A DNA stretch of 64,000 nt from Vibrio galatheae (GTDB lineage: Bacteria; Pseudomonadota; Gammaproteobacteria; Enterobacterales; Vibrionaceae), in contig NZ_JXXV01000018.1 of the NCBI RefSeq assembly GCF_000967545.1, positions 248,001 through 312,000 on the forward strand, given 5' to 3'. Below the pieces are notes generated by a model. The model searched no databases. It saw only the letters and a list, made by a program, of their open reading frames with translations, and was not told where the DNA came from. Shown here piece by piece: positions 53,129 to 61,897 of the stretch. A program made the position numbers and the translations under genes. Positions within the stretch are counted from its first letter, which is position 1. Every line of letters begins with the position of its first letter.

Positions 53129-53689
53129 ATGAGTAAAGACGTGTATGAGTTACTGGATAGAATTGGCAATTTGCTGAGAGCTGAGGTTAGGCAGCTTGGT
53201 TCAAGCTATGGCTTACATCCCGTCCATATAGAGATCTTGAGCTACTTATCTCGATGCAACCAATTCAGCGATACCCCGGCAGCGCTCAAAGAGTTTCTTG
53301 GTATCACTAAAGGTACACTGTCTCAGTCAATTACATTGCTTGAAACGAAAGGAATGTTGGTTAAACAAAAAGACGTACAAGATAAGCGGGTGTCACACCT
53401 GAGCCTCACTGAATCAGGAAGAGATCTCATTGAACAACTAACACCTCCGGATCGCTATTTAGGCCCACTCTCCAAACTGGAACAAACCTCACCTGACAGC
53501 GTTACGCTTTTAAAGCAGATGCTGGCTGAGATGCAGATCCAGAACGAGACGCTCACTTTTGGCGTGTGTCACACTTGTCGACATCATCAAGTGGTATCAG
53601 AGACAAAGTTTTACTGCCGTTTGACAGAGCTAGAATTGGATAGGAAGTTCGGTGAGTTGATATGTAGGGAGCATGAAAATACGCGCTGA
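53129..53689 (+). CDS. MarR-family regulator with cysteine-rich tail
   Basis: A 186-aa MarR regulator. The winged helix (AALKEFLGITKGTLSQSITLLETKGMLVKQKDVQDKRVSHLSLTESGRDL, about 50-100) is standard. The tail is not: GVCHTCRHHQVVSETKFYCR and a further CREH supply four cysteines and three histidines in the last 45 residues, enough for a zinc or redox site. Typical MarR proteins are 140-160 aa, so this is an extension. It is divergent from its likely target and shares a perfect palindromic operator with it. Confidence 0.88.
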   Translation: MSKDVYELLDRIGNLLRAEVRQLGSSYGLHPVHIEILSYLSRCNQFSDTPAALKEFLGITKGTLSQSITLLETKGMLVKQKDVQDKRVSHLSLTESGRDLIEQLTPPDRYLGPLSKLEQTSPDSVTLLKQMLAEMQIQNETLTFGVCHTCRHHQVVSETKFYCRLTELELDRKFGELICREHENTR

Positions 53690-53715
53690 AAATTCACGCT
53701 CCCAACACTGAGCCG

Positions 53716-54216
53716 TTAAGGCAACATGGACTTGATGTAGTCTCGGCGATTGAGTTTGCTCATCACGATGACGGCCGACACATGGATGGTGACCAAGATA
53801 AAAGTGACGTTCGCCAACACTTCATGCACCTCTTCGAGCCACTCCTCGCCCCAAAATAAGTCACTTTCCATTAGCCAACCGGAAGACGCAGTTAAAATTA
53901 TCATCAGCCACAGCAACCAAATCATCACAGCTGCTGCTGGGTTGTGCCCTTGGTGATTATCGTTCCTTTCTAGCAACGCGTGTTTGATGTGATCGACAGC
54001 CGCTTTGGGTGAAGGCCAAAATCGACTAAGTCGTGCAGGAGAGTCACAAACAATTCCCCACAGCAGACGCACCGCAATGGCCGCAAGTATTGTATAACCT
54101 GCCCACTCGTGCAATTCACTCCCCTCTTCTAGCGCAAAGTAGTTAGCTAGGAAAAGGGCTGCAACTAGCCAATGAGTGAGACGTACTAGCCAATCCCATT
54201 TGAAAACACTAGTCAT
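53716..54216 (-). CDS. Cytochrome b561 family protein
   Basis: A 166-aa membrane protein with four helices and the heme-ligand histidines of the bacterial b561 group: VRLTHWLVAALFLANY, ELHEWAGYTIL and EVHEVLANVTFILVTIHVSAVI. It should be a diheme electron carrier in the inner membrane. It overlaps the PepSY gene by 8 nt; this pairing is common and may act in periplasmic redox or stress defence. The shared PmrA-like box links it to envelope-stress regulation. Confidence 0.88.
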   Translation of the reverse strand: MTSVFKWDWLVRLTHWLVAALFLANYFALEEGSELHEWAGYTILAAIAVRLLWGIVCDSPARLSRFWPSPKAAVDHIKHALLERNDNHQGHNPAAAVMIWLLWLMIILTASSGWLMESDLFWGEEWLEEVHEVLANVTFILVTIHVSAVIVMSKLNRRDYIKSMLP

Positions 54217-54490
54217 CTATCTCTTCCTTCACTTTGGCCAAATTGGTTGGGTCAAAATAGATCTCAACGCGCTGCTTATCTTGGTTGTAGCCATACAACT
54301 CATAACAACCTGTATCAGTGCGTTTAAACACCTTAATTTCATAACCCATATCTTCAACTTGTGACTTGGCTTGCTCGAAGTCGATCCACTGTGATTCTGG
54401 CTCAGTTGTACAAGTCGGGTCAGCGACGGCCATCGGAATGAATCCCAAAACGGATGAGCCAAAGATAAGCATTGCAAGTGTATTTTTCAT
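54209..54490 (-). CDS. PepSY-domain periplasmic protein
   Basis: A 93-aa protein with a signal peptide (MKNTLAMLIFGSSVLGFIPMAVA) and a single PepSY domain (WIDFEQAKSQVEDMGYEIKVFKRTDTGCYELYGYNQDKQRVEIYFD), the small secreted type often found with cytochrome b561. One pair of cysteines (near 27 and 62) could form a disulfide. An AAGGA site precedes the ATG. The promoter carries the same CTTAAG-N5-CTTAAG box as dgkA-eptA. Confidence 0.88.
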   Translation of the reverse strand: MKNTLAMLIFGSSVLGFIPMAVADPTCTTEPESQWIDFEQAKSQVEDMGYEIKVFKRTDTGCYELYGYNQDKQRVEIYFDPTNLAKVKEEIDD

Positions 54491-54542
54491 CAGAATTCCT
54501 TACTAGTTTTGTCCAATTTCTCTTGGATAGTAAGGAGTGAAA

Positions 54543-54559
54543 CTTAAGAAACCCTTAAG
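54543..54559 (-). promoter_or_regulatory. PmrA-type box upstream of PepSY-b561
   Basis: CTTAAG-N5-CTTAAG with N5 identical to the dgkA box, 53 bp before the PepSY start, the same distance as at dgkA. The equal spacing supports a shared response regulator. Confidence 0.68.
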
Positions 54560-54714
54560 CCAGTAGGCATAAAAACAACCCAACAAGAATGCGCGCGAAA
54601 ACTCATTGCTAATAAACAACTCTATTTCATACACAACTAGATGCTTATCACCTTTCATAAGTGTCATTACGACTACACTGGTTTACATCTTAGGACATAA
54701 AGGAAGTCAAACTA

Positions 54715-54915
54715 ATGAGCTATCACTTCGCCGCAACACTATTATTTGTCACTTTTTCGATAGGAAACGCTTCAGCTCAACCGCCGGCATATCTCGCTAA
54801 AGTTGAAATAGCACATAGTGGAGGCACTGATGTATGTGGATGCCACCATAATAGAAAAACCGGCGAATATCATTGCCATACCAGAAAACAACGTGGCGGT
54901 AGCTGTCCGCCTTAA
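54715..54915 (+). CDS. Small secreted YHYH-type Cys/His protein
   Basis: A 66-aa precursor with a signal peptide (MSYHFAATLLFVTFSIGNASAQ) and a mature part of about 45 residues containing DVCGCHHNRKTGEYHCHTRKQ, a motif dense in cysteine and histidine found in small secreted proteins of the YHYH/excalibur-like type, sometimes predicted to bind calcium or zinc. AAGGA lies 11 nt before the ATG. It is a single gene between divergent loci; function unknown. Confidence 0.72.
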   Translation: MSYHFAATLLFVTFSIGNASAQPPAYLAKVEIAHSGGTDVCGCHHNRKTGEYHCHTRKQRGGSCPP

Positions 54916-54923
54916 ATAGAATA

Positions 54924-54960
54924 CTAAAAAAGCTGAGTATGCGATGACACTACTCAGCTT
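54924..54960 (-). terminator. Terminator of the thiolase operon
   Basis: On the minus strand AAGCTGAGTA/TACTCAGCTT (10-bp stem, 11-nt loop) is followed by TTTTTTAG, 29 nt past the thiolase stop. It probably also ends the short plus-strand gene. Confidence 0.82.
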
Positions 54961-54988
54961 TGGCTAGATCTAGATAAAGATTCAGTTT

Positions 54989-56206
54989 TTACTCTGTGGA
55001 GGTTCGTTTGACTATCAGCGCGGTGCCCATCCCACCTCCGATACACAAAGAAGCGAGACCAAGTTGCGTGTCTGAGCGGATCATCTCGTAAATCAGAGAG
55101 GTGACGATTCGACCACCTGACGCACCAATCGGATGACCAAGGGCAATAGCACCACCGTTGACATTAGCTCTCTCTTCAAACCAATCATAAGGCACATTGT
55201 GTTGCTCACTCAGTCCTTTCATAACGCCTATCGCTTGAGCTGCAAACGCTTCGTTTAGCTCTAAGCGCTGAATATCGCTTAGTTTAAGTTGTGCGCGTTG
55301 CAGCGCCTGTTTGACCGCTGGGATAGGGCCTAACCCCATGACTTCAGGCTCAACGCCACCTTGCCCAGTTGCAACCACTTCAACTAGTGGCGTTAAGCCG
55401 TATTGATTGACAGCCCGGCCACTGGCAACAACTAGCGCTACCGCTCCATCATTTAATCCCGACGCATTACCCGCGGTCACGCTTCCTTGCTTATCAAAAG
55501 CTGGGCGCAAGCCAGCCAATGTATCGATAGTGGTGCCAAATCTTGGGTGTTCGTCCGTGGTGATTTCACTTTCGCCCTTGCGTGATTTAACCGTCACTGG
55601 GACGACTTCAGCACCAAAATGACCACACTTGATCGCATGCTCGGCTCTGGATTGGCTACGCAGTGCAAATGCGTCTTGCTCTTGTCGGTTGATTTCGTAG
55701 CGCTTTGCTATGTTCTCGGCTGTCATCCCCATATGATAGCCGCCAAACGCGTCAGTTAAGCCATCTTTTAGCATGGTATCGACCATAGCCATGTCGCCCA
55801 TTTTATTGCCCTGACGACATTTTCCATCAACAACAAAAGGGGCGTTGCTCATACTTTCGGTTCCCGCTGCAACGACAATATTTGCATCGCCACTGCGTAC
55901 AGAATTGATGGCATTGAGCAAAGATTTCATTCCGCTACCACAGATCATATTCAGTGTATAAGCTGGAGTTGTCACCGGAATACCCGCGTAAACCGAAGCT
56001 TGGCGACCAACACCTTGACCTTGCCCGGCCCCCAGTACATTGCCGACAACCACTTCATCAACAGTTTCAGGTGCTAGCTTTGCTTGCTTGAGTACTTCTT
56101 TGATGGTCAAACTTGCCAACTCAACCGCCGATTGCGAACTCAACCAACCCAGAAAAGTCCCAATCGGGGTGCGCTTAGCCGCAACAATATAGACTTTATC
56201 ACTCAT
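54989..56206 (-). CDS. Acetyl-CoA acetyltransferase (thiolase)
   Basis: A 405-aa thiolase that cleaves acetoacetyl-CoA or a homologue into acyl-CoA units (or condenses them). The nucleophile is Cys89 in NMICGSGMKSL, with GHPIGASGG (His358) and CIGGGMG (Cys388) completing the site. ATG 56206 begins one base after the stop codon of the SDR gene, so the pair is coupled. PhaA/AtoB-type enzymes look alike; the neighbouring CoA-transferase and NAD-type SDR point to degradation. The frame to 56230 is longer but unlikely. Confidence 0.9.
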   Translation of the reverse strand: MSDKVYIVAAKRTPIGTFLGWLSSQSAVELASLTIKEVLKQAKLAPETVDEVVVGNVLGAGQGQGVGRQASVYAGIPVTTPAYTLNMICGSGMKSLLNAINSVRSGDANIVVAAGTESMSNAPFVVDGKCRQGNKMGDMAMVDTMLKDGLTDAFGGYHMGMTAENIAKRYEINRQEQDAFALRSQSRAEHAIKCGHFGAEVVPVTVKSRKGESEITTDEHPRFGTTIDTLAGLRPAFDKQGSVTAGNASGLNDGAVALVVASGRAVNQYGLTPLVEVVATGQGGVEPEVMGLGPIPAVKQALQRAQLKLSDIQRLELNEAFAAQAIGVMKGLSEQHNVPYDWFEERANVNGGAIALGHPIGASGGRIVTSLIYEMIRSDTQLGLASLCIGGGMGTALIVKRTSTE

Positions 56207-56207
56207 G

Positions 56208-56942
56208 TTATAGCACCAACCCGCCGTCAATTTTTAACACTTGCCCTGTAATAAAGCTCGACTTGTCACTGGCCAAAAACTCCACACCATTGGTAATGTC
56301 CTCTTTGGTACCCATCCGACCTAACGGCGTTTTCTGTTTCATTAAATCGAGGACTTTTTCCGGTAAATCGGCGGTCATTGGCGTTTCGATAAATCCCGGC
56401 GCGACGCAATTGGCACGAACTTGTGCACCTTTACGAGCGAACTCTTTCGCCCAACCTTTGGTCATTGCGATAACGCCGCCTTTGGTTGCGGCGTAGTTAG
56501 TTTGACCAATGTTGCCGTCAGTACCGACGACCGAAGACATGGTCACAATCGAGCCGTAGTTGTTTTCCATCATCAAAGGCGCAACGGCCTGAGTCAGATT
56601 GAAGACCCCTTTAAGATTGACATCAATGACAAAGTCCCACTCTTGCTCGGTCATTTTGTCGATCAGTGCATCTCGGGTTACACCGGCATTATTCACTAGG
56701 ACATCAATACGCGAATATTTCTGTTCTATGGTGGCAACGAGCTCGGCAATGGCTGCGCGGTCACAAATATTAATCGTGACAGTTTCAACATTTTCCACAT
56801 CAGAAAATGCCGTGGATAACCCGTCCGCGTTCATGTCTAAGGCATACACCTTTTCGGCACCATTTTGAGCAAACCTTTCAGCAATTGCTCGACCTATTCC
56901 TTGTGCTGCGCCTGTTACCAGACAAATTTTGTTGTCAAACAT
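56208..56942 (-). CDS. 3-hydroxyacyl-CoA dehydrogenase-like SDR (FabG/PhaB family)
   Basis: A 244-aa classical SDR: TGAAQGIG (residues 10-17), NNAG near 86, and the catalytic Tyr150/Lys154 (YAATK). Position 36 at the end of the second strand is Asp (YALDMN), which normally selects NAD over NADP; FabG and PhaB reductases lack it. This suggests it works in the oxidative direction, 3-hydroxyacyl-CoA to 3-ketoacyl-CoA. It is one base from the thiolase gene. Confidence 0.87.
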   Translation of the reverse strand: MFDNKICLVTGAAQGIGRAIAERFAQNGAEKVYALDMNADGLSTAFSDVENVETVTINICDRAAIAELVATIEQKYSRIDVLVNNAGVTRDALIDKMTEQEWDFVIDVNLKGVFNLTQAVAPLMMENNYGSIVTMSSVVGTDGNIGQTNYAATKGGVIAMTKGWAKEFARKGAQVRANCVAPGFIETPMTADLPEKVLDLMKQKTPLGRMGTKEDITNGVEFLASDKSSFITGQVLKIDGGLVL

Positions 56943-57045
56943 GTCTTAATCCTTATGGGCAAATAAAAAACTGACGAGTAAATCAATTGAGTACAAACGT
57001 ACAGCTAGCAAAGACGCTTGCCTCAACTGGAAGCAAGATGAGCTG

Positions 57046-58620
57046 TTATTCATCTTGGTTAAGTTTGAGTCGAAACTGCGTGTCAAAGATTGCAGAATCC
57101 ATAATTTTTAATGACGAACTGACGACAGGATCGAACGTCATCTGTTGCAAGATATCGCGCTGTAAATCAATGCCGGGTGCGATTTCCGTCAGCTCTAAGC
57201 CATGCTGAGTCAAACGAAACACCGCCCGTTCGGTAATATACATAACGGGTTTATCGCTATTTAACGCTTGCTGGGCACAGAAAGTGATCTGTTCGACCTG
57301 ATCAATCAGTTTCTCCTGACGACCTTCTTGAATAATAGTCAATCCCTGTGAATTGACCTCTAATTGCAGGCCCTGTGCGGTAAAGGTGCCACAAAAATAG
57401 ACCTTCTTCGCGTTCTGAGTAATGTTGATAAAGCCACCGCAGCCAGCAATTTTGCTACCAAAGCGTGAGACATTGATGTCGCCTTTTTGATCGCATTGCG
57501 CCAGGCCAAGGAATGCTTGATCGACCCCGCCACCGTCGTAGAAATCGAACATCTGATCTTGGCTGATGATCGCCTGAGGAAGCCGAGACGCACCAAAATC
57601 CAGACCACTTTGTGGGGTACCGCCAACGGCTCCGGGCTCAACGGTCAATGTGAAACGATCCATGATGCCTGCTTGCTGCACCACCTGAGCAATGTACTCA
57701 GGAGCGCCGATGCCTAAATTAAGAATTGAGTTGGCTTCTAGCTCCATAGCGGCGCGGCGAGCAATGATGGTTTTGGCATCCAGTTTGCTCACCTGATTTG
57801 GTTTAGTGCTAGCGTCAATGTCATCACCACTGGCAACACCGACAAATTCTGGATTCATCATAGTGGCGAAGGTTTGCATGTGCTCTGTTGGATCTTGGCA
57901 AACCACAACCGCATCAACAAAAATACCTGGGACTTTCACCGCATGGGGATCGAGCGTTCCAGCCTCTACCACCTGCTTAACTTGAACAATCACCCTGCCG
58001 CCATTGTTCTTGGCCGCTTGCGCTGCCGCTAAACTCTCAACGATCAAACACTCATCTTCCATGGTAATGTTGCCATTCTTATCTGCTGTGGTGCCACGCA
58101 AAATAGACACATTAACGGGAAGCTTATGGTAGAACAGATGTTCTTCGCCTTTTAGATCAATCACTTCAACCCAATCTTGTGTGGTTGCAGAATTAATTTT
58201 TCCGCCTTCGACACGTGGGTCAACAAAGGTGCCAAGCCCAACTTTGCTAATGGTGCCTAATTTACCCGCCGCGGTATCACGCAGCAGATGAGAAATAATC
58301 CCTTGAGGGAGATTGTAGCCTTCAATAAGGTTATCGACCGCGAGCTGTTGCAGTTTGGGTACCAAGCCCCAGTGACCACCAATGGCTCGTTTTACCAGCC
58401 CTTGCTGAGCGAGGTGATTGACCGCTCTTCCTTGTCCGTCACCTTGCCCTGCGGCGAATAGTAAGGTCAAATCTCTTGGTTGTTGGCACATGGCAAAACG
58501 CTCGCCGATTGCACGTTCAATGGCTTCTGGAACCACACTACCAATGAAGCCACCTAATAGCACAGCATCTCCGTCATTGATCCACTGCGCGGCTTGTTCC
58601 GCTGTTAACTCTGCGACCAC
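57046..58620 (-). CDS. Family I CoA-transferase (YdiF/propionate CoA-transferase type)
   Basis: A 524-aa fused two-domain CoA-transferase. GGFIGSVVPEAIERAIGERF opens the first domain and the second begins near 270; the catalytic glutamate is Glu328 in TVEPGAVGG, aligned with the E. coli YdiF glutamate. It moves CoA from acyl-CoA to a free acid, thus activating the substrate. The start is GTG 58620 with AAGGA upstream. It lies 103 nt ahead of the SDR gene in the same direction; uptake by the divergent TRAP transporter would supply the acid. Confidence 0.9.
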   Translation of the reverse strand: MVAELTAEQAAQWINDGDAVLLGGFIGSVVPEAIERAIGERFAMCQQPRDLTLLFAAGQGDGQGRAVNHLAQQGLVKRAIGGHWGLVPKLQQLAVDNLIEGYNLPQGIISHLLRDTAAGKLGTISKVGLGTFVDPRVEGGKINSATTQDWVEVIDLKGEEHLFYHKLPVNVSILRGTTADKNGNITMEDECLIVESLAAAQAAKNNGGRVIVQVKQVVEAGTLDPHAVKVPGIFVDAVVVCQDPTEHMQTFATMMNPEFVGVASGDDIDASTKPNQVSKLDAKTIIARRAAMELEANSILNLGIGAPEYIAQVVQQAGIMDRFTLTVEPGAVGGTPQSGLDFGASRLPQAIISQDQMFDFYDGGGVDQAFLGLAQCDQKGDINVSRFGSKIAGCGGFINITQNAKKVYFCGTFTAQGLQLEVNSQGLTIIQEGRQEKLIDQVEQITFCAQQALNSDKPVMYITERAVFRLTQHGLELTEIAPGIDLQRDILQQMTFDPVVSSSLKIMDSAIFDTQFRLKLNQDE

Positions 58621-58733
58621 TTCAACCTTCCTTGTTAAATTCGAAGCTCTTTAACGATTTATTCCAGATTAGACCGTGCCGCGCAGGTTGTTAATTGCAC
58701 AAAAAGAGATTGTGAATTTCATATTTGAAATTT

Positions 58734-59675
58734 TTAAATGGTGCGGTTTTGCATCTCTGCAACGCGCTGATACAGATACTGTTTAAATCCGGCGCAGCGT
58801 TCCGGCATTGGCGTACGTGGGCGATAGTAGACGTCGATATCGAAGCTAGCACACTGATATTGCTGCATAATGTGCTGTAACTCGCCACATGCAAGTTGCG
58901 CGCTCACCAACGAGTGGGGTAAATAAGCAATTCCCGCATGTTCTAGGGCGAGGTCGAGTAACATTTCACTGTTGTCGCACTCTAACGTATCTCGAATGGT
59001 CGCAATTTCCGTTTGGCCATTGTGCTCAAAACACCAACGATTGCCCCCAACTAGTGTGCGCGCATATAAGCAGCGGTGCTGGCCTAGTTCACTCGGACTG
59101 GTTGGCATGCCGTGTTCAACAAGATACTGCGGCGATGCGCAAAGATACAAAGGTTCACGCAGTAGACGACGACGTATCAGTAGCGAGTCTTGCTCTGGCT
59201 CACCGACATAACTTGCACTGGCTCGAAAGGCGAAATCAATACTTAAAGGATCGAACTCGCCCGCTTCGATAAAGATTTTAAAATTAACCTGAGGATGCAT
59301 AGCTATGTATTCCGCGACAATTTTAGTCAGGTATTGGCGCGCAAACAGGGGTGTTGAAGAGAGCTTAATTTCACCGCGCTGCTCCTCAGCCAGGTTTTGT
59401 ACCTCTTCACATAGGCTATGAATATCTGGCAACAACGGCGAAAAGCGCTCGTAAAGCAGTTGACCCGCTTGCGTAGCCACCAATTGGCGCGTGCTGCGTT
59501 TTATCAACTCAACCGACATCGCTTCTTCAAGCTCTTTGACCCAACGGCTGCCTGCTGCGGGAGAGATCCCTTGCTGAATGGATGCCTCACGAAATGAGCC
59601 TAAGCGAATCACGGCGCAAAAGAAGACAATCTTATCTAGGATCGGTTGGCGGCTTGAAAGCAAGTTGGTGGTCAT
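58734..59675 (-). CDS. LysR-family regulator of the CoA-transferase locus
   Basis: A 313-aa regulator of the LysR type: helix-turn-helix near 20-55 (GSFREASIQQGISPAAGSRWVKELEEAM) and an effector domain from about 100 with the DsdA/CrgA-like QRGEIKLSSTPLFARQYL opening. ATG 59675 overlaps the response-regulator stop as ATGA, so it is made with the two-component system. Its target is probably the CoA-transferase operon just downstream (113 bp), and the two layers of control may sense different signals. No separate promoter box was recognised. Confidence 0.86.
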   Translation of the reverse strand: MTTNLLSSRQPILDKIVFFCAVIRLGSFREASIQQGISPAAGSRWVKELEEAMSVELIKRSTRQLVATQAGQLLYERFSPLLPDIHSLCEEVQNLAEEQRGEIKLSSTPLFARQYLTKIVAEYIAMHPQVNFKIFIEAGEFDPLSIDFAFRASASYVGEPEQDSLLIRRRLLREPLYLCASPQYLVEHGMPTSPSELGQHRCLYARTLVGGNRWCFEHNGQTEIATIRDTLECDNSEMLLDLALEHAGIAYLPHSLVSAQLACGELQHIMQQYQCASFDIDVYYRPRTPMPERCAGFKQYLYQRVAEMQNRTI

Positions 59676-60304
59676 ACGCTCACCAGCCCTTTTTGCAGCG
59701 CTAGTTTCACCAAAGCGGCGGTTGATGTTGCGCCCAATTTCTTCTTAATTCTGAGCCTGTGGGTTTCAACGGTACGCACACTGATGTGCAATGAATCAGC
59801 GATGTCTTTATTGCAAGCGCCGTTAACGATCGCCTTCAACACATCCGATTCACGATTGGTTAAGGTATCGTCTTTGGGCTCAGGTTTATCATTGATCTGT
59901 TCCAGCAATCGATCGGACGCCTGAGGACAAAGGTATGAACGGCCTTGCGCCACCTGATTGATTGCCATTACCAACTCTTCTGAGCCAACATCTTTCAGTA
60001 CGTAGCCTTTCGCCCCAGCTTTCACCGAGCGAACGACGTAATCTCGGCTGTCGTGCATCGATAACATGATCACCGCCGTATTCGACTGCTTCTTCTCAAG
60101 CTTCTCTAACACTTCAATGCCATTCAGACCGGGCATATTGATGTCTAATAACAACACATCCGGTTTGAGTGACAGCGTGCTTTCTAAGGCATCGACCCCC
60201 GTCCCTACACAGGTAACAATATCTAAGTTGTCTTCCCTTTCCAGCCGTGACTTTAGCCCATCTTGCATCAAACGATGATCATCGGCCAATATCAGTCTAA
60301 TCAT
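59672..60304 (-). CDS. NarL/FixJ-family response regulator
   Basis: A 210-aa response regulator: receiver with DDH (residues 8-10), phospho-Asp54 (VLLLDINMPG) and KDVG near 109, then a LuxR-type helix-turn-helix (LTNRESDVLKAIVNGACNKDIADSLHISVRTVETHR, about 148-183). It pairs with the kinase gene, with which it overlaps by ATGA (60304-60301), and with the LysR gene downstream by another ATGA. The divergent TRAP operon is its probable target. Confidence 0.92.
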   Translation of the reverse strand: MIRLILADDHRLMQDGLKSRLEREDNLDIVTCVGTGVDALESTLSLKPDVLLLDINMPGLNGIEVLEKLEKKQSNTAVIMLSMHDSRDYVVRSVKAGAKGYVLKDVGSEELVMAINQVAQGRSYLCPQASDRLLEQINDKPEPKDDTLTNRESDVLKAIVNGACNKDIADSLHISVRTVETHRLRIKKKLGATSTAALVKLALQKGLVSV

Positions 60305-61686
60305 ACAAACTCCATGTTTAAGCTCACTCGCACTTCCGTACCTTGTCCTTGCTCACTGGTGACGGTAAATGTGCCACCGATCGCTTGAATCCGTTCTCTC
60401 ATATTTTGCAATCCCATGTGCTCAAATATGGCTTGATGACGCTTACCTGATTTGAGCAGCTTGGCAGGAATGCCCACCCCATCATCACTGACGGTAAGAA
60501 TCAGCATTCTCCCTTCGCGCTGCATAATTACGTCCACGCCCTGCGCATTGGCGTGCTTTTCAACGTTGTGCAACGCTTCTTGCACCACTCGGTAGAGCGT
60601 GGTTTCCACCTCTGGTAGGAACTCTTCACCATCAATATCATGTTCAAACACCAGCTCAAGTTGAGTTCGTTCACGTAACTCGTTGATGTAGGCTTCGATG
60701 CCTGCCACCAGACCAAGATCATCCAACTGTGGAGGCCGCAAATCCCGCGAGATGCGCCGCAACTCAACAATGGCATGTTCCATGGCATTTTTGCTTGCAT
60801 CTAGCTCAAGTTCTTTCTTGGCTTCATTCTTCTCTTGCGCAACGTTATCTAAGCGGTACTTGGCCGCGACCAACAATTGATTGACGCCATCATGCAACTC
60901 TCGCGAAACGCGGCGACGTTCGTTCTCTTGCGAGTCAATAATTTGCTGATTGAGTACACTGAGTTGCTGGTTAGCTAAGCGGCGCACATTGAGGTTTAAT
61001 GACGCGCCCAACGCCGCAATGACAGACACTGCGATAATCACGACCCCAAATAGCGCGCTGCTTGTTTTGCCGATGTTTTGGTCGAACCCATTTTGAATGT
61101 GGTTCACTTGGCTTTCGATATCGTCAATATAGACGCCCGTTCCGACCATCCATTGCCACTTGTCGAGCGACACTGCGTAACTGAGTTTTGGTAACGGCTC
61201 TTTTTTTGACGGTTTGTGCCACAAGTAATCGACAAATCCACCACCACTACGGCCAGCCTTGATCAGCTCTTGCAGTAATTTTTTACCTTTGACATCTTCG
61301 ACATCCCACCAGTTTTTTCCTATGCGCTCCTGCTGGTATGGCAGTACCAATGCATCGCCTTCCCAGGTATAGACAAAAATGTAGCCATCGCTGCCATACG
61401 TGAGTTGGTTCAACTTTTCAGCAACAATTTGCTTGGCAAGATCGGGGGCTAATGACTCATCTAGGTAGTAGGGTTCGATACTTTTAACTGCCATTTCTAC
61501 GTACTGAACCAATTCCTGCCTTTTCGCGGCAAGAATATTTTTCCTCGTAAGCTCGACTTGTTCACTAACCAGTTGTTTTGCCTGACCAAACAAGATTCCA
61601 GCCACAATAGACACCACCACAATTAAGGGCACGATCGAAAGCAAAATGATATTGATAGTCAGTCTTCTGTTGCTAACGAAACCCAT
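60301..61686 (-). CDS. Sensor histidine kinase with periplasmic Cache domain
   Basis: A 461-aa kinase. Helix 1 lies near 10-32; a single Cache_2 domain (about 35-195) has the TYGSDGYIFVYTWEG and SYAVSLDKWQWMVGTGVYIDDI motifs; helix 2 is near 208-228. A HisKA_3 domain has the phospho-His in SRELHDGVNQLL (near 263), and HATPase_c ends with SDDGVGIP and GLQNMRERIQAIGG. sCache_2 kinases often sense the organic acid taken up by a neighbouring TRAP system, and such a transporter is divergent here. ATG 61686 has GGAG 7 nt upstream; 61698 lacks one. Confidence 0.9.
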   Translation of the reverse strand: MGFVSNRRLTINIILLSIVPLIVVVSIVAGILFGQAKQLVSEQVELTRKNILAAKRQELVQYVEMAVKSIEPYYLDESLAPDLAKQIVAEKLNQLTYGSDGYIFVYTWEGDALVLPYQQERIGKNWWDVEDVKGKKLLQELIKAGRSGGGFVDYLWHKPSKKEPLPKLSYAVSLDKWQWMVGTGVYIDDIESQVNHIQNGFDQNIGKTSSALFGVVIIAVSVIAALGASLNLNVRRLANQQLSVLNQQIIDSQENERRRVSRELHDGVNQLLVAAKYRLDNVAQEKNEAKKELELDASKNAMEHAIVELRRISRDLRPPQLDDLGLVAGIEAYINELRERTQLELVFEHDIDGEEFLPEVETTLYRVVQEALHNVEKHANAQGVDVIMQREGRMLILTVSDDGVGIPAKLLKSGKRHQAIFEHMGLQNMRERIQAIGGTFTVTSEQGQGTEVRVSLNMEFV

Positions 61687-61897
61687 TTTGCTCTCCATGC
61701 TTGTACGTAGTTTTACTGAAACTTTATATCGAAAATTGCACTTAGTACCGACTAAATTTGCGCAATTCTCCTTATAGAGCGGATTTCATCTCACCCCTAC
61801 ACTTAGGCTCAAATGTAACATCACATTAACATTCACAACGCTGCGATGTTCACATTTCTCGTGTTTAAAAGGATTACAGCCTAACAAGGAGACTTCC

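Noticed and set aside
61840-61860. Loose TGTAA/TCACA matches before the TRAP operon as a CRP site.
   Set aside because: Spacing between half-sites is wrong in every reading.
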